Source: Datisca glomerata (lineage: Eukaryota; Streptophyta; Magnoliopsida; Cucurbitales; Datiscaceae). Taken from it: DNA of 64,000 nt. This document shows, piece by piece, positions 11,728-23,516 of this stretch; the stretch's first letter is position 1, and every line of letters begins with the position of its first letter. The stretch spans positions 634,843 through 698,842 of the forward strand of contig QANY01005876.1 of NCBI GenBank assembly GCA_003255025.1. The letters are read 5' to 3'. Made by a program: the position numbers and the translations under genes. The notes under the pieces are model-generated. The model ran no database searches. It was not told the DNA's origin and saw nothing but the letters and a program-made list of their open reading frames with translations.

Positions 11728-13933
11728 TGCTGGGCATCGCGGTGCGTGCGCGGTGGAAGCGTGGATGCGCGTGGTCTTTTAAAAAATTATACTTTTGATA
11801 GAAATTGAATCTTTTGATAAAATAAAACTTGCGCAACACAACGATAACCAAATAAATTTTTTTATTGAAAACTCTTTTTCAATCAATCAGGATCCATTAT
11901 ATATTTATAAGTTAAATCTACAACATATAAGGTTAGAAATCATATACCTCTTGTAGTTTATATTAAGTGTCATTGCAAAAACTGATCGATCATATGTTCC
12001 CACGAAATTGTTCCAACGATCAGTAGACTCCAAGATCCACACCATGATCTTCCAAGTCAATCCTCAACACACTAGGACGTGTGTGGGCACGTTGAATATT
12101 ACAAGACACTTTTTCTATTTCTAAATGTTCTCAACACATGAAATCTAGAGATTTACTGAGAATGACTTTAGTAAGACGATTCACTAAAAGAATGTGATGA
12201 TTATTCTTTTAGAGATTTGATTAAAGTTTAATCAGTGAAGAAAACCTCTCTGGCACCAATCGTGTTCTCAATCCAACTCTTGATTGGCGAACTGATGATC
12301 TGATCAACTGATTCTCCTCTCTTCGTTCAACAACCAAGGCCATTAGAATAATATATGTATATATTCTAGATAATGGTATATCATAATTTTAAGGATAAAC
12401 TGAATTAAGATTTCATTTTAAAATTACCAATTACAGTGGGACCCATTATAATTGTGCACAACTGTGTCGTGTGGCATTATAATGTTGCACATTCACTACT
12501 GTAATGTCTCATGGCACCACAGTAGTCCATGTCAATTTTTGATACCTTATCAGTGATTGACACGTGGCAATTACTATGAATTAAATATTTTTTTCATTAA
12601 ATAATTATCTAGATATTAATTAATTCAAAATTAACATATCTGATTATCCTTATCAACTAATTTATCTGTTATTTCACAAATAACATATTTATTGATTTAA
12701 ATTATTATCTAATTTCATAAATTAGATATTTTGTCTCGCTTATCGATAATTAAAAAATCGTTAATTATTTATAATATATAATTTCTGAAATTAATATTTA
12801 AATATATAAATAATTTAATTAGTTAATTCTTAATTAATTAATCACACATATTTATCTCATAATGATGTACTTGTCCAATAATAAAAATTTCTTTTACAAG
12901 TCAGTTCTTTTCTCATGTCCTGAAATTTTCACACCCTAAACAGCATAGTATAGAGGTGACTTGGGGATCATGGGTCTATAATTCTAAGCTCCAATAAACC
13001 ATATTATTAATTAAATTCTTTAATTAAATGATCTTATTTATTAATTTCATTATTACTCAACTATATATATGGAATTGCACTCTTAGACACATAGAATGTA
13101 TTTACAGAGTATTTTCATGTAGTCCACAGACATAATAATTTCATGTAGTCCTATCCTCCAATTATTTCATAAATTAGAACTGGTCAAAATTACCGTTTTA
13201 CCCTTCTAATTATCTCTTGATCCTTAAGTACCATTAATGCACTAGTGAATGACTAATTTATAATCTTATTATAAATTTGAGCTCAATAACCATTCAATTT
13301 CAGAATTAACACTTAAGGGAATCAATATACGATCCGTTAGAAAAGCTCAGATTCCAAATCGTGTAAGATCATGTCTCCAGCCATCCACATCACTGAATCT
13401 CTAAAATAAAAGTCACTAGCCGGATTAACAAACAGACATTAACGAGTGAATCAAAAGGTCCAGTAGACATGCATAGGAGTTCATGACTACTCAAGATTCA
13501 AACTTATCTATATATGATCATCGAATTGATGTGTATTAAATCTTTATTATAAATGGCACATTATTAAATATATTAATTCACATCGATCTTGTCATATATA
13601 ATTTTATTATATAAAGTACATTCACTAATATGTCTATCCATATCAATGATCTGGATCTAGATCACACGCGTTCATAAGTAAACCGTACTAGCAACCATTC
13701 ATTAAAGATTTCATACTTTCATATAGAGCTGGCAATTTTATTCATTATCTATGATTTTAATCCTCTCGTACTAATACAAGATCATAGTCTCATTAATGAA
13801 TATGAAATTTTTAGATATTTATATAAATTATTTTCAAAATAATTTAAAAGAACAATTATAAGAAAAATGTAATCCTCTTTAAATTTCATATCAAAATGTC
13901 AATACACATACTTTGAGGGCATAACCCCCAATA
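11728..13933 (-). repeat. 5' LTR of the Copia element (2206 bp)
   Basis: It begins TGCTGGGCATCG beside the primer site and ends GGGCATAACCCCCAATA, with terminal CA mutated to TA. It contains all sequence of the left LTR plus about 1.4 kb that the left copy lacks (about 12138-13537). It is very AT-rich and has no ORF. Confidence 0.88.
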
Positions 13934-15486
13934 AAAACTTAGCTAGAAGAAAGAATGCTCGACTAAATATCGAAATGAAAAAACCCCTAGTGAGTACAGT
14001 TCGCCCGACCACACCTCCTAGAGAAGAGCATGAAAGTTTTCTTAATGGTCACCACAGGACCTAGTGAGGGGCCAATCCGTTGGACAAGATCAAGTCCACC
14101 GAAAAGGACTTGTGCCCTTAAAGGCCTATTCCAACTCAAGGTCACAAGTAATCCCACAGCTCGGGATGAAAAAATTAGTAGAGATACAACGCTCAGCATA
14201 ATAAGTCAAAAACAATCACACGGCTCATGGTTAAGGCCTCATCCAAACCAGTTTAATGACCGACTACTGAAAAGGAACTACTCAAGGCATGCTCGTCCCA
14301 AGAGAGGTAAGGCATAAATAAATTAAGAGCCAGAGGTGAAGGAAGTTTATTTTCATTAATAAATAGAGTACTACAAGTACATGTAAAGGTATAAAAGTAT
14401 CCTCGGTTAACGGGACAACCCCTAGTCTAACTTAGAAGTCGTCTAAAGGAAGAAGGAAACCAATCCCCCATCTGGGGACAAGATCCCCACTGCTTCCTCG
14501 AACTCTTTTAAGGTCTTAGGGACTCCAGTTTCTTCGCTCTTGGGGCCTCAATCTCTTCCCCTTATGGGGGAATAAAGGAGACACCCATCCTCTGGTTCAG
14601 AATGACCATGTCCTCAGCCTACTTCCGGTACATCAACCCACTCCAAATGGTTGGTGGAGTGAGTTGATGAAAGAATGAAAGGAATGGCAGCACAAATGAA
14701 GGAAATAGGTTGTGACGGGTCAAGGTGCTTCATCATGAAGCAAAGGTTAAGGCTACTGGCTGGATGACAAGCCACTATTAAGGGTAAAATCTTTACCACT
14801 AGGTGCATGCAGCCAACACAGACCAAGGATTCGCCGAACAAGCTTTACGACGGCAGAAAAAATTACCACAAATGAAACATCAACGACTTCGAAATTCAAG
14901 AGCCGATGGAGAGGGAAGCAACAATTATGAAAAAAGAGGAGGATCCTGAAGGAGAAACTCCAGAATGGAAGAAGCCCCTAGAATGGGGAAGATTATCGTT
15001 CTTCCAAAGGAATTAAGGGAAGGACAAAGGTGAATAGGGATTTCAACCCTGTCGAGAAGGCAGGGGTGAGAAAAATAAAAACCAAGATTGTGCATTTATA
15101 GGCCTTGAAGGGGGAAACCGCTCATTTAATGTGCATACAAAAAAAAGAGGAGACGGGCCATACTACAATCAATGAACGTCGTTTCGCGGATCAATGAGAA
15201 GATTTCGAAAGACCAAATGACAGAACGATACAACGCAACGTACCACGCCGTCAGGATCCATGAGACAGTAATACTCACCCCTCCCTACGTGCACCCACGC
15301 GCCATTAATGCCCCACTCCTGAAAAGTTTAATGATCTCGAAACATGGATAAACTTGAAACATAAGCGCCAGTTACTCGGATCAGGTAAAGTTTATCACCC
15401 CCAGGTAGCTCAGATATAGAGCTCGACTTAATGAAGTCTTCAGACTCAGACATCATAAGCTACCCAAGTCCTTGACTAGGGGCAAC
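13934..15486 (+). other. 3' noncoding tail of an older LTR element
   Basis: The first ~45 bp (13938-13980) still resemble the satellite monomer (TTAGCTAGA...GACTAAATATCGAAATGA). Unique sequence without a convincing gene follows, ending in a polypurine tract next to an LTR start at 15487. Two ORFs, at 14030-14317 (+) and 14614-14841 (-), show no family I recognise. On the minus strand GGCCTATAAATG (15093-15104) resembles a TATA box. Tat-lineage Gypsy elements often carry an antisense ORF here, and this may be a decayed one. That reading is inference. Confidence 0.5.
15470..15486 (+). other. Polypurine tract of the older LTR element
   Basis: CCTTGACTAGGGGCAAC immediately precedes TGTTATAGG. 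An AGGGGCAAC/TGTTA junction is typical of the 3' LTR edge in large plant Gypsy elements. It places that element on the plus strand. Confidence 0.6.
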
Positions 15487-15495
15487 TGTTATAGG
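15487..15495 (+). repeat. First nine bases of the older element's 3' LTR
   Basis: TGTTATAGG is the start of an LTR whose remainder resumes at 28260. The last five bases, ATAGG (15491-15495), are repeated at 28255-28259 as the target duplication of the nested Gypsy element. Removing the insertion joins TGTTATAGG to TATTTTCTCAACCCCC. Confidence 0.7.
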
Positions 15496-17861
15496 TGGCG
15501 CAACGTCCATGCGACGCGGAGCGACGATTGAAAAATCATTTTTTGAAAAAAAAGAAATACGGAGTCGCCACCAATCTTTTAGAGCGCGGTTGGTCACCCA
15601 ATTTTAAAATCAAATATTTTGGTCTGTGAAAATTTAAAGTTGGTTCGGGAGTCATATGCGTGTGGGAAAGTTATTAGCACCCCACAACGCCCATTATGAA
15701 AAATGGTTACAAAATTTAATAAAATACTATTCAAATTATTATTTTCTTAAATAATGTTATAGAAATTCAATTTTGAATGTCTCATTTGGTACATTTTGCA
15801 TCATAAAAATGAGCAAGTAAATGTCCTTCAATGGGTGGTATAAAGACCATTAAAAATTATTATGTTTAATCAAAGCGTTATTGGAGTTACTCTTGGTATC
15901 CTAAAAACAACTCCTCACCTCGGTAGTTTGAGAAATTTAGTATCCCAAAAATTCTTAAGTCCGTCATCGAATTTTTTTTTAGTGAAAACTAAATAAAGAA
16001 ATTTACAAAATTTAAATCAAATTGTTATGATTTTAATTTATGAGCGTCAATTCTGATGATAAAAAATAAAATAATAATCACATACAATTGTGACATATGA
16101 CAATAATACATATATAAATAAGAAGAGATAACAACTATAAATAAAAAAAGAATAATGGAAAGTAATGTTAAAGATGATAGTATGTATGATAAATTTTAAA
16201 AAAAAATATATGTAGGGTGAAAATAATGAAAAAAGACGTGAAATAATTAAAAATACATATAAAAATAAATTAAAACAAATCAATAATATCTACTGAAAAA
16301 ATAAAAAAATAAACAAACATAACAAAACAAAAATAAACAAAAATAAAATGTAAACAACAAAAAGGCTTTAAAAAAATTAAAATACAAAAAAATAATTACA
16401 GAGGGTGACATCAGCCTCTGTTAAGTGACAGATGGTGATGTCACCCTCTGTCTTTCTTTTTTTCTTTTTCTTTTTAATTTTAATTTTTTTTTACATATAT
16501 ATGTATATATAATTGTTTAGTAAATAAATTAATAATAAATTTTTTTATGTGTAAAATAAATTAATCTATGAAAAAATTGTTTAATTTCATATATAATTAG
16601 CATGAGCATGCGTTTCTTTACAACATGATCTATTAATTACCATTTTTTATTTCTTCACCCAATGCTAATCAAATAGCAAAAGAATGATTATGAATTGTAA
16701 CTAATTTAAACAAGTGTCACTAAAAAAATAAATAATTTTATTTGGGATATAAATATACCATTTTTTTATTTTAGACTATTTAGTTCACTAAATACCATTT
16801 TTCATTTCTTCCTTCATTGTTAAGAATAGTCATAGATGGTAACTATTTTAAACAAGTGTCACTAAAAAAAATTCATAAAACTTTTAAAATAAATAATTTT
16901 TGTTTGAGATATAAATATACCGTTTTTTTTATTTTGGACCACTTAGTTCACTAATTATCATTTTTTTGCTTCCTTCATTGCTAGGAATGATCATGGATGG
17001 TAACTAATTCAAACAAGTGTCACAAAAATGATGGTCAAAATTAAAAAGAAAAGAAGAGAAGACTTGAAAGAACATAAAAAAAAAATCAAAGCTTAAATAT
17101 TTGTATAATCTTATATAGAGGTTTTACTCTCTATTTTATGCATTTTTATGTATGAGAATTTATCATAGAAGATCTTTTCATCAAATGTACACTTTCAACC
17201 CATTAAATGGTTGATTCACATTGAATTAATTTTACACCCCTCAAAATTTTATCCTCATTCTCCTTGATTGAGTTGATGACAAAATAAATCTCATCATCAA
17301 AGTTGTAGAAAAATAAACGATATATGAAAATAAAAATTAAGATTAAAAGTAAGAGAAATGATAGAGAATAAACAAACAAACCCATATGTGGAAAATGAAA
17401 CACAGAAATATCAAATACATGAGTATGAAGAAGACAAATTATTAATTAGAATGAACAAGATATATTGCAAGCTAAAATGTAATAGATTTGAACTACCTTA
17501 ATAAAAAGAAAAGGAGAAGATGGAAGATGAATAGAAATGAAAACTCTCATTCTTTCTCTTTTTCACTATTTTCTCAAAACCTCTCTTTCTCTCTCTAAAA
17601 TCCCTCTTCTTCCTCACTCTTCCAAAATATCTCCTTTCTAGTGAAGACCTTCCCTCTATTTGGAAGCAAACTTAGGGCTTCATTTTTTAATTTTAGTCTT
17701 TTTGTTCCCTTTTTTTACTTTTAGTCATTGGACAAATTTTCTTATTTTTTAGGGATTGGGCTATTTTTCAAATCATACACATAGTCTTAGACTAGTATAT
17801 GGATAAAAAAATAAAATATGTATTTTTAAAGTATTGGACCGGACAAAATACGGTATCTACA
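15496..17861 (-). repeat. 3' LTR of the Tat element (2366 bp)
   Basis: Plus strand starts TGGCGCAACGTCCATGCGAC and ends ACGGTATCTACA. From about 15975 it matches 26430-28254 nearly base for base, including the GCGTCAATTCTGATGATAAA block and the three imperfect internal copies of a TTTGGGATATAAATATACC segment (about 16740, 16905 and, less complete, 16980). The left 480 bp (GGAGTCGCCACC region) has no partner at the right end. Confidence 0.92.
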
Positions 17862-17873
17862 GCTGCCCCCTTT
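17862..17873 (-). other. Polypurine tract of the Tat element
   Basis: The minus strand reads AAAGGGGGCAGC and abuts the LTR start TGTAGATACCGTATTTTGTC. It sets the element's orientation. Confidence 0.9.
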
Positions 17874-17939
17874 GTTCACGAATGTGTAGATAAGTATTTT
17901 GATCAAGAAAAAACTATATATATAAAGGAAATAGAAACC

Positions 17940-18670
17940 TCGACTTATTCGGGTTCTATGAAATGACGGAACTTATGAAACGGACCTGGATAGACACAGG
18001 CTTTGACCTCGACTCAATTCAGGTTCGATTTAACCCTATAAATTGAAACGGACCAGGCGCTGACACTAGACTTCGACCTCAACAAAGTCGGGTTCGATTT
18101 AACCTAAGATAAAGAAAGGATGCGGACCTGGATAGACGCAGGCTTCGACCTCGACTCGATGCGGGTTCAATTTAACCATATTGATTGAAATGGACCAGGC
18201 GCTGACACCGAGCTTCGACCGCGATAAAGTCAAGTTCGATTTAACCAAAGATAAAGAAATGATGTGGGCCTATATTGACCTCAACTCGATGCAAGTTCGA
18301 TTTAACCATAGATAAAGGAAGGGCGTGGACCTGGATAGACGCAGGCTTCGACCTCGAGTCGATGCGGGTTTGATTTAACCATATTAGTTGAAATGGATCA
18401 GGCACTGACACCGGGCTTCGACCACGACAAAGTCGGGTTCGATTTAACAAAAGATAAAGAAACAACGTGGACCTGGATATAGGCAGGCTTCAACCTCGAC
18501 TCGATGCGGGTTCGATTTAACCATATTAATTGAAATGGACCAGGCGCTGGCATCGGGCTTCGACCCCAACAAAGTTGTATTTGATTTAACTGAGATATTT
18601 GAAAGGAAACAAACCTAGATAGACGCAAGCTTCAACCTCGACTCGATTCATGTTTGATTTAACTAAAGAT
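17940..18670 (-). repeat. 142-bp tandem repeats in the Tat 3' UTR
   Basis: GGACCTGGATAGAC-type landmarks fall at 17982, 18124, 18327, 18469 and about 18611. The spacings are 142, 203 (one extra partial unit), 142 and 142 bp. Each unit holds two related half-units of about 70 bp ending in GGGTTCGATTTAACC-like sequence, one starting GGACCTGGATAGACGCAGG and the other GGACCAGGCGCTGACACC. ORFs across the block (18241-18628) simply reflect the repeat. Such 3'-UTR arrays are characteristic of Tat/Retand elements. Confidence 0.9.
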
Positions 18671-19513
18671 GTCGAAATGATATTTGATCTGATATTTACA
18701 AGTTTCATATGGTGCAAGAAGCTAGACTAATGCATGCACTAAATGTTGGAAAGTCATGTATGGATTTCGAAAGAATATCTTTAAATGATTCATGCACTTA
18801 AATTGCATAAAATCATATCAATATGATGCATGTCAATGCGTTGTAATTATTGAATATAAATGCAAAGTAGTGATTTTGAGTGCATGTATGTTATGCATGA
18901 TTGAAAACATTTGTAAGAAAATTATTTGATGATTTTTTTTAAAGTTGACTAATGTCACCATATCCTTCACCTTTCAAATCAATCACTTGGCCTAAGGTCA
19001 TGGACTCGCAATGAAGTATCGAGCATACTTTCAAGAAAATGATGCATCCTTATTCATTGGTTTGTGCCCCAGTATTCGGCTTCACGTCGTTGATGAAGAA
19101 AAGTGAATAATTTCTCCACATTTCGCTTCTTTTTTGGTACTTTAAATGCAATCCTTCAATCGTGCTTTAGCCTTCGTTATGTGCATATCAACTTTCTTGT
19201 GATGACTTTTCAGATTTCCCCTCATACTCAGGCCGCCTTTCTTAGTTCCTATTCTTTTCTTTTTTTTCTTTTTCAATTAGCTTTCACCTGACCAAGTTTA
19301 TGTTTCTGAGTTATTTCAAGAGTAATTAATGATATCTTAGAATTGAGAGGAAAATGAAATAATGGAAATAAGGAGAAGATGAAGTATATGTAGTTGTCAA
19401 CTGGGAAAGAAAAAAGGCTCTTCATTGATGATGAATAATGTTTACAAACGATGATTTGGAAAAAGAAAAAAATGGAGGAAGAATTTCTCCAGTATACGAG
19501 ACGGCTCTTTTTT
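18671..19513. other. Spacer between integrase and tandem repeats
   Basis: Low-complexity, AT-rich 3' UTR of the Tat element. Weak ORFs at 19103-19291 (+) and 19273-19620 (-) overlap homopolymer runs and the integrase tail. I see no separate gene. Confidence 0.5.
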
Positions 19514-20654
19514 TTAAAAAACATTTTTTTGTCTAACTTCATTTTTCCCATACTTAGAGCAGTCATAAGAAGTACTTCTTGACTTATCAGAAATAACTGT
19601 GTGCGGTAAATCATCTTCATCCATGTTTGTTAGCATGAGAGCTCCTCTCGAGAAAGCCTTCTTAACAATGAAATGTCCTTCGTAATTTGGGGTCCACTTC
19701 ACCCGATGATCCTTTTGATATGTGAGTATCTTTTTCAACACCAAGTCTCCTTCTCGGAAACATCGGGGACGCAACTTTTTATCATATGCGTGCATCATTT
19801 TTCTTTGATATAATTGCCCTCTACATAATGCAGTCAATCTTTTTTCCTCGATGAAATTCAATTGCTCATATCGTGTTTGGACCCACTCTGCTTTTTCTAA
19901 TTTCTCCTCCATTTAGACTCTGAGGGAGGGAGTTTCCACCTCAATTGGAAGGACCGTTTCCATGCCATATACCAAAGTGAATGGCGTTGTCCCAGTTGAT
20001 GTTCGGACTGATGTGTGGTACCCATGCAGTGCAAATGGGCGCATCTCATGGCAATCCTTATAAACCTCCATCATCTTCTCTATTGATCCTTTTTATGTTC
20101 TTATTGGCTGCTTCCACTGCTTCGTTCATTTTCGGACGAGAAGGAGATGAATTATGATGCTTAATTTTGAATTGCCCATATAATTCTTTCAGCATCTTGT
20201 TATTTAAATTTGTCCTATTATCTGTGATGATCCTTCCAGATAGACCATATCGACAAATTATTTCCTTTTTAATAAACTTAACAACCAGACTTCTTGTTAC
20301 ACTTGAATAAGAACTTGCCTCCACCCATTTGGTAAAATAATCTGTAGAGACCAAAATGAAAAGATGCACGTTAGAGGCTTTTGGTGTGATGGGACCAATG
20401 ACGTTTATGCCCCACATAGAGAACGGCCAAGGCGCGGCCATGACATGTAAAGGGGATGCAGGTGCATGAATTTTATCCACATAAATTTGACATTTATGAC
20501 ATTTCTTGGCGTACTTGATGCAGTCAGATTCTAGAGTTAACCAATAATATCCTGCTCTCAAGATTTGTTTGGCCATCATATGTCCATTAGCATAAACTCC
20601 AAAAATTCCTTCGTGAACTTCCTCTATGATTTTATTCGCTTCCCTAATCAGCAC
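19514..20654 (-). pseudogene. Tat integrase remnant
   Basis: The ORF at 20654-20058 shows the zinc-binding HHCC motif: His in EVHEG, His in NGHMMAKQ, then Cys-x2-Cys in KKCHKCQ. The catalytic core follows, with Asp in LVSTDYFTKWVEA, Asp in RIITDN and Glu in RPKMNEAVEAANK, which is the DDE triad. After a frame break, 19912-19514 gives the C-terminal part with QLYQRKMMHAYDKKLRPR, REGDLVLKK and WTPNYEGHFIVKKAFSRGAL, the usual end of Tat integrases. The interruption near 19915-20060 (stops) makes it non-functional as read. It joins viral-type cDNA to host DNA in an active element. Confidence 0.88.
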
Positions 20655-21465
20655 ATCTTAAGAGCACCATATCATGGTTTCTTTTGTAGAGTATTTCACC
20701 ATTCGAGAAGAAACTCATGGACAATCTTCTAATAGTGCGTTTATCATTCTCAGAAGCTTTGGATGGATATTTTCCATTCTTTATATATTGCTTGATGTCG
20801 TAATACCATGGACTTGTGTTTGGCTCTTCTTCAAGACTCAAACAGTGAGCAGGAAAATCTCGTTTCTCAATTTTTATGGGTTGTTCTTCCTTAAAGTCTA
20901 CGGAGAACATGGATGCTAGAGTTTCCACTGAATCTACAATTTGATTATTCTCTCTGGGTATGTGGTCAAATGAGATCACTTCAAAAGTTCGGTTTAACTT
21001 AGTTACATGTTTGTTGTAAGGTACTAGCTTGGAGTCTCTAGCTTCTCATTCCCCGTTTAGTTGTTGTATCACCAATAATGAATCTCCGTACACTCGACGC
21101 TTCCTTATCTTCATATCATAAGCTGCTTGAATTCCCATGGAACATGCCTCATATTGTGCCACATTATTTGTGTAGTCAAAGTATAGTTTTACATTGAATG
21201 GGAACAACTTTTCCTCGGGAGATATGAGGATTGCCCCAATTCCATGTCTTACATCATTAGATGCGCCATCAAATAACATCGTCCACAATTCTGGATCCAT
21301 AGATTCTCCTTCATTTTTTAATATGACTGATATGTTCTCATTAGGAAAATCAAACTTCATAGGCTCATAATCTTGCATTGGTTGATCTGCAAGATAATCA
21401 GTAAGAACACTTCCTTTTATTGACTTTCTAGTGACATAAACAATATCATATTCCGTGAGCAACAT
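20655..21465 (-). pseudogene. Second (aRNH-type) RNase H of the Tat element
   Basis: The minus strand 21465-21046 contains DYLADQP, then MLFDGASNDVRHGIGAILIS (catalytic Asp), NNVAQYEACSMGIQAAYDM (Glu) and RVYGDSLLVIQQLNGE (Asp). After a break at about 21040 it continues in 20979-20644 with SFDHIPRENNQIVDSVETLA, the C-terminal His/Asp block, and a linker to integrase. This follows a separate conventional RNase H (21541-21744). Possession of both marks the Tat clade of plant Gypsy elements. The key residues are preserved but the frame is broken. Confidence 0.87.
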
Positions 21466-21540
21466 TTTCCATTTAGCGATTCACCCAGAAAGTGATGGCT
21501 TTTCAAAGATATATTTGATTGGATCCATCTTTGAAATTAA

Positions 21541-21744
21541 TCAAGTAGTGTGGTATAACATGTATTGTCTAAGTCGATGAGCAACCCAGGCTAATGCACA
21601 ACACTTTTTCTCCAACATCGAATAATTAGCCTCATAATTTGTGAACCTTTTTCTTAAATAGTATATTGCTTGTTCTTTCCTTCCAAAGGTGTCATGTTGA
21701 CCAAGTACGCAACCCATGGATTTTTCTGTCACTGTAAGATACAA
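21541..21744 (-). pseudogene. Conventional Gypsy RNase H of the Tat element
   Basis: A 67-codon piece reads MYLTVTEKSMGCVLGQHDTF, RKEQAIYYLRKRFTNYEANY and KKCCALAWVAHRLRQYML. It is the standard RT-linked RNase H of plant Gypsy elements (LYL...VLGQ...KERAIYYLSKKF...CCALVWA). It is shorter than the usual ~120 residues because of flanking stops. Confidence 0.85.
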
Positions 21745-22833
21745 AATGAGTGGACGCCCTAGAGTTAGAGGAACAAGTATAGGCGGATTTTACAAGTATT
21801 GCTTGATCTTCTCAAAAGCAATTTGACAATCATCATTCCATCCTTCTATAACACTTTTGCGGAGAAGTTTAAAGATAGGTTCACAAGTTGCAGTTAGCTG
21901 TGAGATGAACCGGGCTATGTAATTTATCTCCCAAAGAAACTTTTAACTTCCTTTTGAGTTTGAGGTGGCGGCATATCAATGATGGCTCGAACCTTATCAG
22001 GGTCAACTTTTATTCCTTCCTTGCTCACAACAAAATCAAGTAGTTTCCCTGAAGATGCTATGAATGTACACTTTGTCGGGTTAAGCTTTAATTAAAACTT
22101 TCTCAACCGTTGAAATAGTTTTCGCAGAGTGACCGTATGATCTTCCCCTTGATGAGATTTGGCAATCATATCATCAACGTACACCTTGAATTCTTTATGC
22201 ATCATATCATGAAATAGTGTTACCATTGCCCGCCAGTAAGTCGCCCCTGCGTTCTTCAGACCAAATGGCATAACCTTATAACAAAATGTACCCCACAAAA
22301 TTATAAAAGCCATCTTTTCACGATCTTCAAGAGCCATTTTGATTTGGTTATACCATGAAAAATCATCCATGAAAGAGAAATTTGAATGTCCTACAGTGCT
22401 ATCTACTAAGACATCGATATGGGGTAATAAAAAAATTATCCTTGGGGCGTGCCCGATTTAAGTCTCTATAATCGATGCACACCCTTACTTTCCCATTTTT
22501 CTTCAGTATTGGGACTATGTTAGCAACCCATTCAAGGTATTTTGCTACTTCTAGAAAACTCGCATCTACTTGCTTTTTAACTTCTTCTTTGATCTGTACC
22601 AGCATGTCTGGTTTCATTTTCCATAACTTTTGTCGCACTGGTTTACTTTCGAGCATAAATGGAAAATGATAAACAATTATATCAGTGTCTAGACCTGGCA
22701 TATCTTGGTAAGACCATGCAAAGATGTCAATATACTCTTTGAGTAAGTCAATTAATTCTCGGCTTCTTTGGCTTGTCATAGAAGTGTCGATTTGGACTTC
22801 TTTCGTCTCTCCCTCCAATCCCAAATTTATCAC
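21745..22833 (-). pseudogene. Tat reverse transcriptase remnant
   Basis: From 22833 the frame contains SYQDMPGLDTDIIVYH, then PVRQKLWKMKPDM, KKNGKVRVCIDYRDLNRA and RPKDNFFI. After a shift near 22400 it continues as MDDFSWYNQIKMALEDREKM, then FCYKVMPFGLKNAGATY and the active-site block FKVYVDDMIAKS (YVDD intact). The thumb/connection part to 21745 is visible only in broken frames. Fingers and palm domains are in the order expected for Ty3/Gypsy RT. Confidence 0.9.
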
Positions 22834-23516
22834 CTTCGTTAACTCTTGATATGGTTAAGTTATTTTTTCATCCTCTTCTACGATTCTTAACATTTCCAGA
22901 GATGGTTCAAAATTATCCTCGTCACTTTCATCTGACTCTACGCTAAGAATGGGATTATCAAAGTTATTGCTTATACTCTTATTTTCAAAATCACCGTTCT
23001 CGAACTTGAATCGGATTATTGGATGAAAAGAAGGCGAGAAAAAAATAAACAATGCATGAGTATGAACAACATTTCAGAAATGGAAAACGTAGACATAAAA
23101 GGAAGAACAAAAAGAACTAGAATTATATTTATCATTAGCAAAAGGAGACGAAACAAGTTTTTAGATTTTCATTCAAAGAGATGACATGAAATAGACGAGA
23201 ACATAGGCCCATAACAATGCAATTCCTAAGGCATTGGGTAGAATCATTAGAATTTTGACATGAACACATTACTCTTGAAAATTCTCGAGAAGCACTGGTA
23301 GCTCGGTGACGTCCCAATTGTTAAGCTCAATATCTTAATGTAATGAAGACGGTACTACCCCATATTCAATTCTTTCACCAATCACTATAATGTCAGAGAA
23401 GTTGTTTGAAGCATTTCCAATCATCCTATCGTAGAATGGAGATCTCAAAGTGTCGATAAACACTGTAGCCATCTCCTTTTCTGACAATGGGGGTGTACTT
23501 GAGCAGCTAATTCCCT
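22834..23516 (-). pseudogene. Protease-region remnant of the Tat element
   Basis: The segment between gag and RT should hold the aspartic protease. I see only short pieces (23052-22855, acidic, with SVESDESDEDNFEPSLEM; 23317-23135) and no clear D-S/T-G motif. It is assigned by position alone. Confidence 0.4.

Larger units (their letters stand above)
5345..13933 (-). mobile_element. Ty1/Copia LTR retrotransposon, degenerate
   Basis: The element reads on the minus strand. It has a 5' LTR (11728-13933), a primer binding site complementary to initiator tRNA-Met (11714-11725), gag, protease, integrase, reverse transcriptase and RNase H in that order, a polypurine tract (6159-6172) and a 3' LTR (5345-6158). 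Integrase lying before RT is diagnostic of Copia. All coding domains carry stops or frameshifts, so it is dead. Both flanks resemble 82-bp satellite monomer (up to about 5344, and 13938-13980), so it inserted inside the array. I find no clean 5-bp target duplication, and the last bases of the right LTR (AATA instead of AACA) have mutated. Confidence 0.9.

Noticed and set aside
14030..14317. 95-codon plus-strand ORF
   Set aside because: No family, basic and short, in the noncoding tail of a retroelement.
16047..17403. Minus-strand hydrophobic ORFs in the Tat LTR
   Set aside because: Phe/Tyr/Ile-rich translations of AT-rich LTR sequence.
20674..20919. Plus-strand ORF over integrase/RNase H
   Set aside because: Antisense to a clearly recognised minus-strand domain.
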